In this document: in pieces, positions 7,706 through 14,240 of the stretch | How positions within the stretch are numbered: the stretch's first letter is position 1 | Layout: each line of letters begins with the position of its first letter | DNA from: Acidimicrobiaceae bacterium | Lineage (GTDB): Bacteria; Actinomycetota; Acidimicrobiia; Acidimicrobiales; Palsa-688 | Direction of reading: 5' to 3' | DNA length: 18,632 nt | Assembly (NCBI GenBank): GCA_003156795.1 | Contig: PMHU01000113.1 | Span: forward strand, 2,069-20,700 | Position numbers and translations under genes: made by a program | Notes under the pieces: generated by a model | Database searches by the model: none | Told to the model about the DNA's origin: nothing | Seen by the model: the letters and a program-made list of their open reading frames with translations, nothing else

Positions 7706-8122
7706 ATGGAGCGCACCTACAGGGTGGTGGTGGCCAAGCCTGGCCTGGATGGTCACGATCGCGGGGCCAGGGTCATCGCTCGGGCGCTTCGAGAAGCCGG
7801 CTTCGAAGTGATCTACACCGGGTTGCACCAGACTCCCGAGCAGGTCGCCGAGACGGTGATCCAAGAGGACGCCGACGCGGTCGGATTGTCGATCCTGTCG
7901 GGAGCCCACATGACCCTGTTCCCTCGGATCATCGAGGAGCTGAAGTCGAGGGGCGCCAGCGACGTCTTGGTCTTCGCGGGTGGCATCATTCCCGAGGCCG
8001 ATGTGGCGGAGCTCAAGGGCATCGGCGTGGCGGAGATTTTCACGCCCGGCGCCCCACTCGGTGCAATCACGTCTTGGCTGGAGCAAGCGCTGGACCGGCG
8101 GGAGGCCCTCAGCGCCGGCTGA
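7706..8122 (+). CDS. Cobalamin-binding subunit of methylmalonyl-CoA mutase (stand-alone B12 domain)
   Basis: Small protein of 138 residues consisting only of the B12-binding Rossmann-like domain. The signature DGHDRG (15-20) supplies H17, the lower axial cobalt ligand; S62 and L64 in GLSILSG and the glycines of FAGGIIP (90-96) complete the DxHxxG-SxL-GG pattern that cradles the nucleotide tail. KPGLDGHDRGA with YTGLHQTPEQ is specific to the methylmalonyl-CoA (or isobutyryl-CoA) mutase branch. In split mutases this subunit pairs with a separately encoded TIM-barrel subunit, absent from this window. Start ATG 7706 fits the family N-terminus; an in-frame GTG at 7682 lies only 2 bp after GGGAGG and is less likely. 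The product of the mutase, succinyl-CoA, is the substrate of the enzyme encoded by the next two genes. Confidence 0.93.
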   Translation: MERTYRVVVAKPGLDGHDRGARVIARALREAGFEVIYTGLHQTPEQVAETVIQEDADAVGLSILSGAHMTLFPRIIEELKSRGASDVLVFAGGIIPEADVAELKGIGVAEIFTPGAPLGAITSWLEQALDRREALSAG

Positions 8123-8140
8123 CGACCGGCCGTCTTTTTT
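8114..8140 (+). terminator. Weak intrinsic terminator or attenuator candidate before sucC
   Basis: GCCGG (8114-8118) pairs with CCGGC (8126-8130) around a 7-base loop, followed by CGTC and a run of six T (8135-8140). The stem is short and overlaps the end of the B12-subunit gene, so termination may be partial. It would lower sucCD read-through from upstream and implies sucC has its own promoter nearby. Confidence 0.35.
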
Positions 8141-8167
8141 CCGTATACGAGAGCATCAGGAGCGAGC

Positions 8168-9403
8168 GTGGATCTGTTCGAGTATCAGGGCAAGCAATAC
8201 TTCGCCCGGTTTGGCATCCCGGTATCGGCGGGCGGCGTGGCCGACACCGTCGACGAGGCGGTGGCCGAGGCGGACAAGGCCGGGTACCCGGTGGTGGTCA
8301 AGGCCCAGGTCCAAGTGGGCGGAAGGGGCAAGGCCGGGGGGGTGAAGCTGGCCGAGAACTCCGACGAGGTGCGTCACCACGCCGGCAACATTCTCGGCCT
8401 CGACATAAAGGGGCACGTCGTGCGCCGCCTTTGGGTGGAGCACGCTTCGGACATCTCGAAGGAGTACTACGCCAGCTTCACGTTGGACCGCGGCGCCAAG
8501 AAATACCTTGCCATGGTTTCCGCCAAGGGCGGGGTCGAGATCGAAGCGGTCGCCGACGAGGACCCAGACGCGATCGCCCGGTTGTACATCGACCCCTCGA
8601 TCGGCTTCGTCGAAGCGGACGCCCGCGGCCTGGTCGAGCGGGCCGGGCTCGACGAGGAAGCCCACGACGGGGCGGTGGCGATACTGCTCGAGCTGTATCG
8701 CTGCTACGTCGAAGGCGACGCCGACTTGGTGGAGATCAACCCCCTCATCCTGACCCCAGCCGGTCAGGTGCACGCCCTCGACGCCAAAGTGACCCTCGAC
8801 GACAACGCTTCGTTCCGTCACCCGGAGTGGGACGGGTTCCGGGATATCGACGAGTTCGACGAGCGGGAACGTCTGGCCCGCAGCAAGGGACTTCAGTACG
8901 TGGGACTCGACGGCTACGTCGGGATCATCGCCAACGGCGCCGGCCTGGCCATGAGCACTTGCGACGTGGTCAACCAGGTGGGTGGCAAGCCCGCCAACTT
9001 TCTGGACATCGGAGGCGGAGCCAACGCCGAGGTGATGGCCAACGCCCTCGAAGTCATCAACTCCGACCCCAACGTTCGCGCCATTTTCATCAACATCTTC
9101 GGAGGCATCACCCGGGGCGAGGAAGTGGCCCAGGGGATCGTCACCGCCTTGGAGCGCGTCGACATCAAGGCGCCCATGGTGATCCGCCTCGACGGAACCA
9201 ACGCCGAGGAAGGCCGGGACATCCTGAAGCAGGTCGAATCGGATCGCGTCATGTCGTCGCCGACCATGCTGGAAGCGGCCCGCAAGGCCGTGGAACTCGC
9301 TGGATCCGGAACAACCGGAGGTAACGCCGGAACATCCGGAAATCGATCCGGAACATCCGGAAATGGACCCGCAACATCCGGAGATACGGGAGACGTGCAG
9401 TGA
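8168..9403 (+). CDS. sucC: Succinyl-CoA synthetase (ADP/GDP-forming) beta subunit
   Basis: ATP-grasp subunit of the TCA-cycle enzyme that converts succinyl-CoA, NDP and phosphate to succinate, CoA and NTP. 411 residues, against about 385-390 in the family. It starts with the classic MDLFEYQGKQYFARFGIP; the nucleotide-binding GGRGKAGGVK (51-60), metal-binding EINPL, GIIANGAGLAMSTCD, NFLDIGGGA and NIFGGITRGEEVA all are present. The GTG start at 8168 has AGGAG 7 bp upstream (CAGGAGCGAGC). The excess length is a C-terminal tail from residue 379 made of four degenerate 7-residue repeats, not part of the known fold. The last base group GTGA is shared with sucD, so the two subunits are translationally coupled. 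Confidence 0.98.
   Translation: MDLFEYQGKQYFARFGIPVSAGGVADTVDEAVAEADKAGYPVVVKAQVQVGGRGKAGGVKLAENSDEVRHHAGNILGLDIKGHVVRRLWVEHASDISKEYYASFTLDRGAKKYLAMVSAKGGVEIEAVADEDPDAIARLYIDPSIGFVEADARGLVERAGLDEEAHDGAVAILLELYRCYVEGDADLVEINPLILTPAGQVHALDAKVTLDDNASFRHPEWDGFRDIDEFDERERLARSKGLQYVGLDGYVGIIANGAGLAMSTCDVVNQVGGKPANFLDIGGGANAEVMANALEVINSDPNVRAIFINIFGGITRGEEVAQGIVTALERVDIKAPMVIRLDGTNAEEGRDILKQVESDRVMSSPTMLEAARKAVELAGSGTTGGNAGTSGNRSGTSGNGPATSGDTGDVQ
9305..9388 (+). repeat. Four tandem 21-bp repeats in the 3' end of sucC
   Basis: Four adjacent 21-bp units at 9305-9325, 9326-9346, 9347-9367 and 9368-9388, built on CCGGAACATCCGGAAAT and rich in TCCGGA palindromes. Units 2 and 3 are nearly identical; 1 and 4 are more diverged. 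In frame they encode SGTTGGN, AGTSGNR, SGTSGNG and PATSGDT, a flexible Gly/Ser/Thr tail. The unit length is a multiple of three, so copy number can change without a frameshift. Confidence 0.9.
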
Positions 9404-10284
9404 GCATCTTTATCGACGAGAACACCAAGGTCGTGGTCCAGGGCCTGACCGGCGGCCAGGGCCGCTTCCACGGCTTGCGCAACAAGGCCTACGGCACCCG
9501 GATCGTGGCCGGCGTGACCCCCGGCAAGGGTGGCCAGGACGTCGAAGGAGTCCCGGTCTTCAACACCGTGGCGGAGGCGGTGTCGGCGACGGGCGCCAAC
9601 GCCAGTTTCGTGTCGGTCCCGCCGAAGGGGGCGGCGGCCGCCATCCTCGAAGCCGCCGAGGCGGGCATCCCCTTCGTGGTCTGCATCACCGAAGGCATAC
9701 CGGCTCATGACGAGGCCCGGGTCTACAACATTTTGGTCGACAAGTACCCCGGCACCCGCCTCCTCGGGCCCAACTGCCCGGGCATCATCAGTCCAGGCAA
9801 GTGCAACATCGGCATCACGGCCGGAGAGATCGCCCTCCCCGGCGGACCGGTGGGCATCGTGAGTCGCTCCGGGACGCTGACCTACCAGGCTCTGTACGAG
9901 CTCAAGCAGCTGGGCGTCGGGGTGACCACGTGCGTGGGTATCGGAGGGGACCCGGTGCCGGGGACCAACTTCGTTGACTGTCTTTCCGCCTTCCAGGCCG
10001 ACTCCGACACCCTCGCCATAGCCATGTTCGGCGAGATCGGTGGGTCCGAAGAGGAAAAGGCGGCCGACTTCATCGCCAAGGAAGTCACCAAGCCGGTCGT
10101 CGCCTACATCGCCGGCGTGACCGCTCCGCCGGGGAAGAAGATGGGCCACGCAGGCGCCATCATCTCCGGGTCCAAGGGCACCGCTCAGGCCAAGATGGAG
10201 GCCCTGTCCGCCGCTGGCGTCCACGTGGTCAACAACCCCACCGAAGCCGGCATCAAGATGGCCGAGATCGTCAAGGAGCTCTGA
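9400..10284 (+). CDS. sucD: Succinyl-CoA synthetase alpha subunit
   Basis: CoA-binding, phosphohistidine-carrying subunit of succinyl-CoA synthetase; 294 residues, a normal length. N-terminal CoA-binding fold with VVVQGLTGGQGRFH (11-24) and the PKGAAAAI segment; GPNCPGII (123-130); active-site H250 in MGHAGAIISG, the residue phosphorylated during catalysis; and E212 in FGEIGG, which stabilises phosphohistidine. The GTG start at 9400 overlaps the sucC stop (GTGA) with GGGAGAC just upstream. It ends 39 bp before the convergent DUF4157 gene. Confidence 0.98.
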   Translation: MSIFIDENTKVVVQGLTGGQGRFHGLRNKAYGTRIVAGVTPGKGGQDVEGVPVFNTVAEAVSATGANASFVSVPPKGAAAAILEAAEAGIPFVVCITEGIPAHDEARVYNILVDKYPGTRLLGPNCPGIISPGKCNIGITAGEIALPGGPVGIVSRSGTLTYQALYELKQLGVGVTTCVGIGGDPVPGTNFVDCLSAFQADSDTLAIAMFGEIGGSEEEKAADFIAKEVTKPVVAYIAGVTAPPGKKMGHAGAIISGSKGTAQAKMEALSAAGVHVVNNPTEAGIKMAEIVKEL

Positions 10285-10298
10285 GGCCGCGACCTCGT

Positions 10299-10318
10299 CC
10301 GCCGTTGAAATCCGGCGG
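10299..10318. terminator. Hairpin between convergent sucD and the DUF4157 gene
   Basis: CCGCCG (10299-10304) pairs with CGGCGG (10313-10318) around an 8-base loop in a 39-bp gap between two converging genes. No T-run follows on either strand, so it may be a poor or Rho-assisted bidirectional terminator. Confidence 0.35.
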
Positions 10319-10323
10319 GGGGA

Positions 10324-11712
10324 TCAGAACTTCAGCTCGAGAGTGATAGTGCCGCCTCGGAATTGCCCCCCGGATGTGATCGGCGTGACCGATAGTCCCT
10401 GCACGCCGGGTATCGACAGCTTCAGACCGTTGGCCGCCCCGATGAGCCAGATCCGGCTGGACGGGTTGCTCAAGGCGCCTGCGGCTCCGCCCAGGGCGAT
10501 GGCCCCGGTAAGGGTGAACGCCACGGTCTTTTCCAACGGGCTGGTCCCGGCCACGATGTTCTTCCAATCCGCCACGGCTCCCGCCTTGAGCTGGTCCAGG
10601 GCCGCCTTGAACGGCGGCTCGGCTGCCAGCGCTTTGGCCACGTCGATGACGGTGCCGGGGTGGGCTGGCCCGGGCGGAGGAGCGGTGGGGTCGGGGGCCT
10701 GGGCGGGCGGGCCGCCGGGCGGAGGGCCCGGAGGCGGGTCGCGCTGGAGCGAGATGGCCTGGGCGGTCGGTGGCGACGATCCGTCGTCACCTCCCGGCTG
10801 GCCCGGGGCCAGGTCGCCGGCCCCCTCCATATTGGCCACCCCCGAGACGATCTCGCCGCTATCGAACTGCGCTGCGAATTCCTCTGCCGTCGGAGCCGCA
10901 CCAGCTGCTCCCGATTGGGCGGCCCCCGCGTCTGACGACTGACCGTCGCTCGCCGGCGCCGACGGGTCACCACCTGCATCGCGCTGCAGCCAGATCCCCT
11001 GCAGCGGCTCATCTTCGTGGTCCTCTTCGTCCCCCACCTCTTCGGGCGCGGCCTGGCGCTGGGCCGAGCCGTCCGTGCCGGATCCCCCGCCACCAGACAT
11101 GAGCCGATCGGCGTTGGCTGCGGCCGCCTGCTCGAAGCGGTCGGACGGGTCGCTCACGGCGATCCCGTCTCCGGTTGGGGTGCCGTCGACGGGGCCGTTG
11201 CGCTGCTGCACCACGTGGGTCAGCTCGTGGGCCAGGGTTCGTTTGCCCTCGGGGCTGTCGAGAGCAGGGGAGCCGTCGCCGAACACGACCTCGTTGCCCA
11301 CCGTGTAGGCCTGGGCCCGGACGTCGGCTGCGGAGTCGGCCGCGTCTCGGTTGGTGTGGATCCTCACGTCGGAGAAGTCGTCGTCGAGGCGGCCCTCCAT
11401 CTCGGCGAGCAGCTCCGGGTCCAGCGGTTGGCCCCGGCCCTGGCCAACCACGTCGAGGACGGACGAGGTCTTTCGTTGCACCCCGGTAGAGTCCGACGTC
11501 CGCTGGATCATGGCTGCCACCGCGGCGTTGCCGGCGGTCCGCTGCAACCCGATCAGGACAGACGGGCGGTAGGCGGCCGGTGCCGACCCCTCCATGGCCG
11601 CCCCGACCGCCCTCGCGGTCTCGGCCCCATCGAAAGCGGACGCCTCGGGCGCGGCGTCGGGGACGGGCACCCGTTGCGGTTCGAGGTCCGGAACCGGAGC
11701 TTGGTGTTCCAC
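10324..11712 (-). CDS. DUF4157 (eCIS-core) putative zinc metallopeptidase with long disordered linker
   Basis: 462 residues. The N-terminal part holds LIGLQRTAGNAAVAAMIQR (53-71), a segment common in proteins linked to extracellular contractile injection systems (eCIS). The DUF4157 domain spans about 94-175: PLDPELLAEMEGRLDDDFSDVRIHT, YTVGNEVVFGDG, then the zincin motif HELTH (162-166) and VVQQ; E194 in RFEQAAAANADR could be the third zinc ligand. Residues about 205-355 are acidic then Gly/Pro-rich low complexity. The C-terminal domain (about 356-462) has a hydrophobic helix (396-413) and beta-rich end and is unrecognised. QR motifs recur at residues 57, 70, 79, 218, 243 and 323. The GTG start has an in-frame TGA two codons upstream, so it is the earliest possible start. 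No sheath, tube or baseplate gene is in the window. In this family DUF4157 is often at the N-terminus of exported effectors; this role is inferred. Confidence 0.85.
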   Translation of the reverse strand: MEHQAPVPDLEPQRVPVPDAAPEASAFDGAETARAVGAAMEGSAPAAYRPSVLIGLQRTAGNAAVAAMIQRTSDSTGVQRKTSSVLDVVGQGRGQPLDPELLAEMEGRLDDDFSDVRIHTNRDAADSAADVRAQAYTVGNEVVFGDGSPALDSPEGKRTLAHELTHVVQQRNGPVDGTPTGDGIAVSDPSDRFEQAAAANADRLMSGGGGSGTDGSAQRQAAPEEVGDEEDHEDEPLQGIWLQRDAGGDPSAPASDGQSSDAGAAQSGAAGAAPTAEEFAAQFDSGEIVSGVANMEGAGDLAPGQPGGDDGSSPPTAQAISLQRDPPPGPPPGGPPAQAPDPTAPPPGPAHPGTVIDVAKALAAEPPFKAALDQLKAGAVADWKNIVAGTSPLEKTVAFTLTGAIALGGAAGALSNPSSRIWLIGAANGLKLSIPGVQGLSVTPITSGGQFRGGTITLELKF

Positions 11713-11832
11713 GTCTCAATTGTGCGCCTTCGCGGCCGCGGCCAACAGGGGGTGCAGCAAGATCTGCCTCAAGGGGCAGCGGCCCGACGACGAGGCGCCG
11801 ACCGCCGGGACGGCCAGAGCGCCGCCGGCTGT
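11713..11832 (-). other. Spacer between folD and the DUF4157 gene
   Basis: 120 bp with no supported gene. On the minus strand the folD frame stays open for about 33 codons after the folD stop until a TGA just before the DUF4157 start; there is no ATG or GTG in it, so I do not call a gene. No clear promoter is visible; the DUF4157 gene may be read from the folD transcript. Confidence 0.4.
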
Positions 11833-11844
11833 TTACAGCCGGCG
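11823..11844. terminator. 9-bp hairpin enclosing the folD stop codon
   Basis: CGCCGGCTG (11823-11831) pairs perfectly with CAGCCGGCG (11836-11844) around a TTTA loop; on the minus strand the folD TAA stop lies in the loop. The stem is strong and GC-rich, but no T-run follows in the folD direction. It could act as a U-poor terminator or 3'-end stabiliser for the purN-purH-folD message. Confidence 0.5.
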
Positions 11845-12726
11845 TTCTGCCGCGGCGACGGTGTTGCGGAGCAGCATGGCGATGGTGGTCACTCCGACTC
11901 CACCGAGGCGGGGGGTGATCCAGCCGGCCACTTCGGCGCAGGATTCGTCCACGTCGGAGAAGGCCTTGCGACCCTCCCACGTGAGACCGCCGCCGATGAC
12001 GCACGCCCCGGGCCGGATGACGCCGGGGGTGATCATGTTCGGGGAACCGGCCGCGCCGACGACGATGTCGGCGGTGCGGGTGTAGTCGGCCCAGTTGGAA
12101 ACCCCGGTATGGACGCTCGTGACAGCCGCGTTGGCGCCCGGTTCCTTGAGAGACAGAAGCATCGACAGTGGGCGACCGAGCGTCGGGCCCCGGCCCACGA
12201 TCACCACGTTGCGGCCGGCGACCGGCACCCCGTAGTGGGTCAACATGGCCTTGATCCCCACCGGCGTGCAGGGCCGCGGCGCGTTCGGGTCGCCCAGCGC
12301 CAGCAGGCCCAGGTTCGTCGGGTGGAGGCCGTCGGCGTCCTTGGCGGGGTCGACGGCCCCGACCGCTTCGTTGAAGTCGAAGCCGGGGGGGACGGGGTGC
12401 TGGATGAGGTAGGCGTCTACGGCGGAGTCGGCGTTGAGCTGGGCGACTGCGGCGAGGAGGTCCGACTGCTTCGAGTCGGCCGAGATTCGAATGTCGATCG
12501 ACGTGATACCGACCCGCTCACAGGCTTCGTGCTTTTTCCTGACGTAGCCGACGCTGGCCGGGTCGTCGCCTACCAGCACGGTCGCCAACCCGACCGCCTT
12601 GCCGCCGCCGGCGAGCTTGGCCACGCGTTCGGTCACGTCCTCCATGACGGCGTCCGCCACCGGGGCCCCGGGCATGAGGATGGCGTCGGTCTGTCCTGCC
12701 GTTTCGTTCGGCGTCGCCTCGCTCAA
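11833..12726 (-). CDS. folD: Divergent FolD: methylene-THF dehydrogenase/cyclohydrolase
   Basis: Interconverts 5,10-methylene-THF, methenyl-THF and 10-formyl-THF in the cytoplasm, supplying the formyl donor for PurN and PurH. 297 residues. Family features: VLVGDDPASVGYVRKKHEACERVGI with Y61 and catalytic K65, PAKDADGLHPTNLG, PCTPVGI, and Rossmann segment VVIVGRGPTLGRP (174-186). Several signatures deviate: QLPLP is QHPVP (109-113), the VIDVG strand is VIGGG (243-247), and PGGVGPMT is LGGVGVTT (274-281). Start: TTG at 12724-12726 shares TTGA with the purH stop and keeps the first strand (AILM); ATG 12675 would remove it. The start is therefore likely but not certain. Dehydrogenase cofactor use and cyclohydrolase activity may differ from the standard enzyme. 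Confidence 0.9.
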   Translation of the reverse strand: MSEATPNETAGQTDAILMPGAPVADAVMEDVTERVAKLAGGGKAVGLATVLVGDDPASVGYVRKKHEACERVGITSIDIRISADSKQSDLLAAVAQLNADSAVDAYLIQHPVPPGFDFNEAVGAVDPAKDADGLHPTNLGLLALGDPNAPRPCTPVGIKAMLTHYGVPVAGRNVVIVGRGPTLGRPLSMLLSLKEPGANAAVTSVHTGVSNWADYTRTADIVVGAAGSPNMITPGVIRPGACVIGGGLTWEGRKAFSDVDESCAEVAGWITPRLGGVGVTTIAMLLRNTVAAAERRL

Positions 12727-14240
12727 TGTTGGAACTGCCTTTCGCCGGTGAGAACCATGACCAAGCCGTGCTCGTCCGCGGCCGCGATGACTTCCCCGTC
12801 ACGCACCGAGCCGCCCGGCTGGATGACGGCCGCCACGCCGGCTGCGGCGCAAGCATCAAGGCCGTCGCGGAAGGGGAAGAAGGCGTCGCTGGCGGCGGCC
12901 CCGCCCTTGGCCCGACCGGCGGCCCGGGCCGTCGCGATCTCGCCGGGAGTCACCCGGTTCTGTTGCCCGCCGCCGATCCCGACCGCCATCCCGCGAGCGG
13001 CCAACACGATGGCGTTCGACTTGACCCAGGCGCACACCCGCCAAGCCAGCTCCATGTCCCGCCAGTTGTCCTCGGTGGGCTGGACCTTGGACGCCACCGT
13101 CCACTCCTTGCGGCCCGTCGCGAAGACGTATGGGTCCTGCAGCAACCACCCGCCACTGAGCTGTCGCCAATGCCAAACCGCCGCGTGCGCGTCGGGGGCG
13201 GGGGCAGCCAGGACCCGCATGTTTTTCCTCTTCGCCGCGAACAGGTCGAGCGCTCCCTCGTCGAAACCCGGCGCGATGAGCACGTCCGCCTGTGCGTTGG
13301 CCACCATCTCAGCCGCGATGGCCTCGGTCACACGAGCGGTCAGCGCCACTATGCCGCCGAACGCCGACATGGGATCGCATTCGAAAGCCCGCTCGTAGGC
13401 GGCCAGCGGGTTTTCGGCCACGGCGGCGCCGCACGGGTTGGCGTGCTTGACCACGACCGCGGCGACGGGCCCCAGGTCGGCGAGCTGGTGGGCCAGGCGC
13501 CACGCCGCGTCGGCGTCGTAGAGGTTGAGATAGGACAACTCTTTGCCGCCGTGCTGGACCACGTCGTCCCACCAGCTCGGCTGGCCGATCTCCCGGTAGC
13601 GGGCGCCCCTCTGGTGGGGGTTCTCGCCGTAGCGCAGGGTCTGGGCCCTTTCGAGCGACAAGTGCACCGTGGCCGGCAGATCCCCTTCCGCCGCGCTTTC
13701 GCTGAACCAGTTGGCGATGGCGGCGTCGTAGGCGGCGGTGTGGGCGAAGGCGGTCGCGGCCAGCCTCCGGCGCAAGCCGTCGGATAGCGCCCCGTCCCGC
13801 CTGAGCTCGTCGAGGACCTCGCCGTAGTCAGCGGCGTCGACGACGCAGCCCACGTGGGCCCAGTTCTTGCCCGCAGCCCGCACCATCGTGGGCCCACCGA
13901 CGTCGATCAGCTCGATCGACGGGTTGGAGCGGAAGGGGTAGAGGTTGCACACCACCAGCCCGATCGGTTCGATGCCTTGGCCCGCCAGGTCGGATACGTG
14001 TTGCGGCTTGGACAGGTCGGCCAGGATGCCGCCATGCAAGCGAGGGTGCAGCGTCTTGACTCGACCTCCAAGCATTTCGGGCGCTTCTGTCAGGGACTCG
14101 ACCGTGGCGTGGGCGATGCCGGCCTCGCCCAGCGCAGCCGCCGTCCCTCCGCTGGCGATCAGCTCGTGACCCAACTCGACCAGGCCGCGGGCGAAGTCCA
14201 CCAGCCCGGTCTTGTCGTAAACCGACAGTAGGACCTTCAC
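12723..14240 (-). CDS. purH: PurH: AICAR formyltransferase / IMP cyclohydrolase
   Basis: Bifunctional enzyme for the last two steps of IMP synthesis; takes the formyl group from 10-formyl-THF. 505 residues, normal length. The N-terminal MGS-like cyclohydrolase domain (about 1-150) shows LLSVYDKTGL, ASGGTA, GGRVKTLHPRLHGGIL (58-73), CNLYPF, IDVGGPTMVRAAGKN. The formyltransferase domain has LRYGENPHQ (202-210), catalytic K265-H266 in KHANPCG, CDPMSAFGGIVA, VKSNAIV, GIGGGQQNRV, SDAFFPFRDG and IQPGGS. The GTG at 14238-14240 is chosen since it shares GTGA with the purN stop and has GAGGAGG at ideal spacing; the frame stays open further upstream to 14867 but that part is out of phase with purN and not coding. 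Confidence 0.98.
   Translation of the reverse strand: MKVLLSVYDKTGLVDFARGLVELGHELIASGGTAAALGEAGIAHATVESLTEAPEMLGGRVKTLHPRLHGGILADLSKPQHVSDLAGQGIEPIGLVVCNLYPFRSNPSIELIDVGGPTMVRAAGKNWAHVGCVVDAADYGEVLDELRRDGALSDGLRRRLAATAFAHTAAYDAAIANWFSESAAEGDLPATVHLSLERAQTLRYGENPHQRGARYREIGQPSWWDDVVQHGGKELSYLNLYDADAAWRLAHQLADLGPVAAVVVKHANPCGAAVAENPLAAYERAFECDPMSAFGGIVALTARVTEAIAAEMVANAQADVLIAPGFDEGALDLFAAKRKNMRVLAAPAPDAHAAVWHWRQLSGGWLLQDPYVFATGRKEWTVASKVQPTEDNWRDMELAWRVCAWVKSNAIVLAARGMAVGIGGGQQNRVTPGEIATARAAGRAKGGAAASDAFFPFRDGLDACAAAGVAAVIQPGGSVRDGEVIAAADEHGLVMVLTGERQFQH

Noticed and set aside
8074..9324. 416-codon Arg/Gly-rich plus-strand open frame
   Set aside because: Out-of-phase reading of sucC; extreme Arg and Gly content and no start signals.
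9305..9388. Possible CRISPR array or intergenic repeat element
   Set aside because: Units are directly adjacent with no spacers, only 21 bp, and lie in the sucC reading frame.
8914..10224. 436-codon minus-strand open frame
   Set aside because: Antisense to sucC and sucD, with the sucC repeats read in the wrong frame.
11716..11832. Short minus-strand frame continuing after the folD stop (ending LLHPLLAAAAKAHN)
   Set aside because: About 33 codons with no ATG or GTG start and no recognised family; it could be stop read-through of folD or chance, so no gene is called.
11017..13398. 793-codon plus-strand open frame
   Set aside because: It runs antisense to the DUF4157, folD and purH genes, whose motifs are unmistakable. 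Its translation is rich in Gly, Arg, Val and His without any recognisable domain, as expected for an antisense frame in GC-rich DNA.
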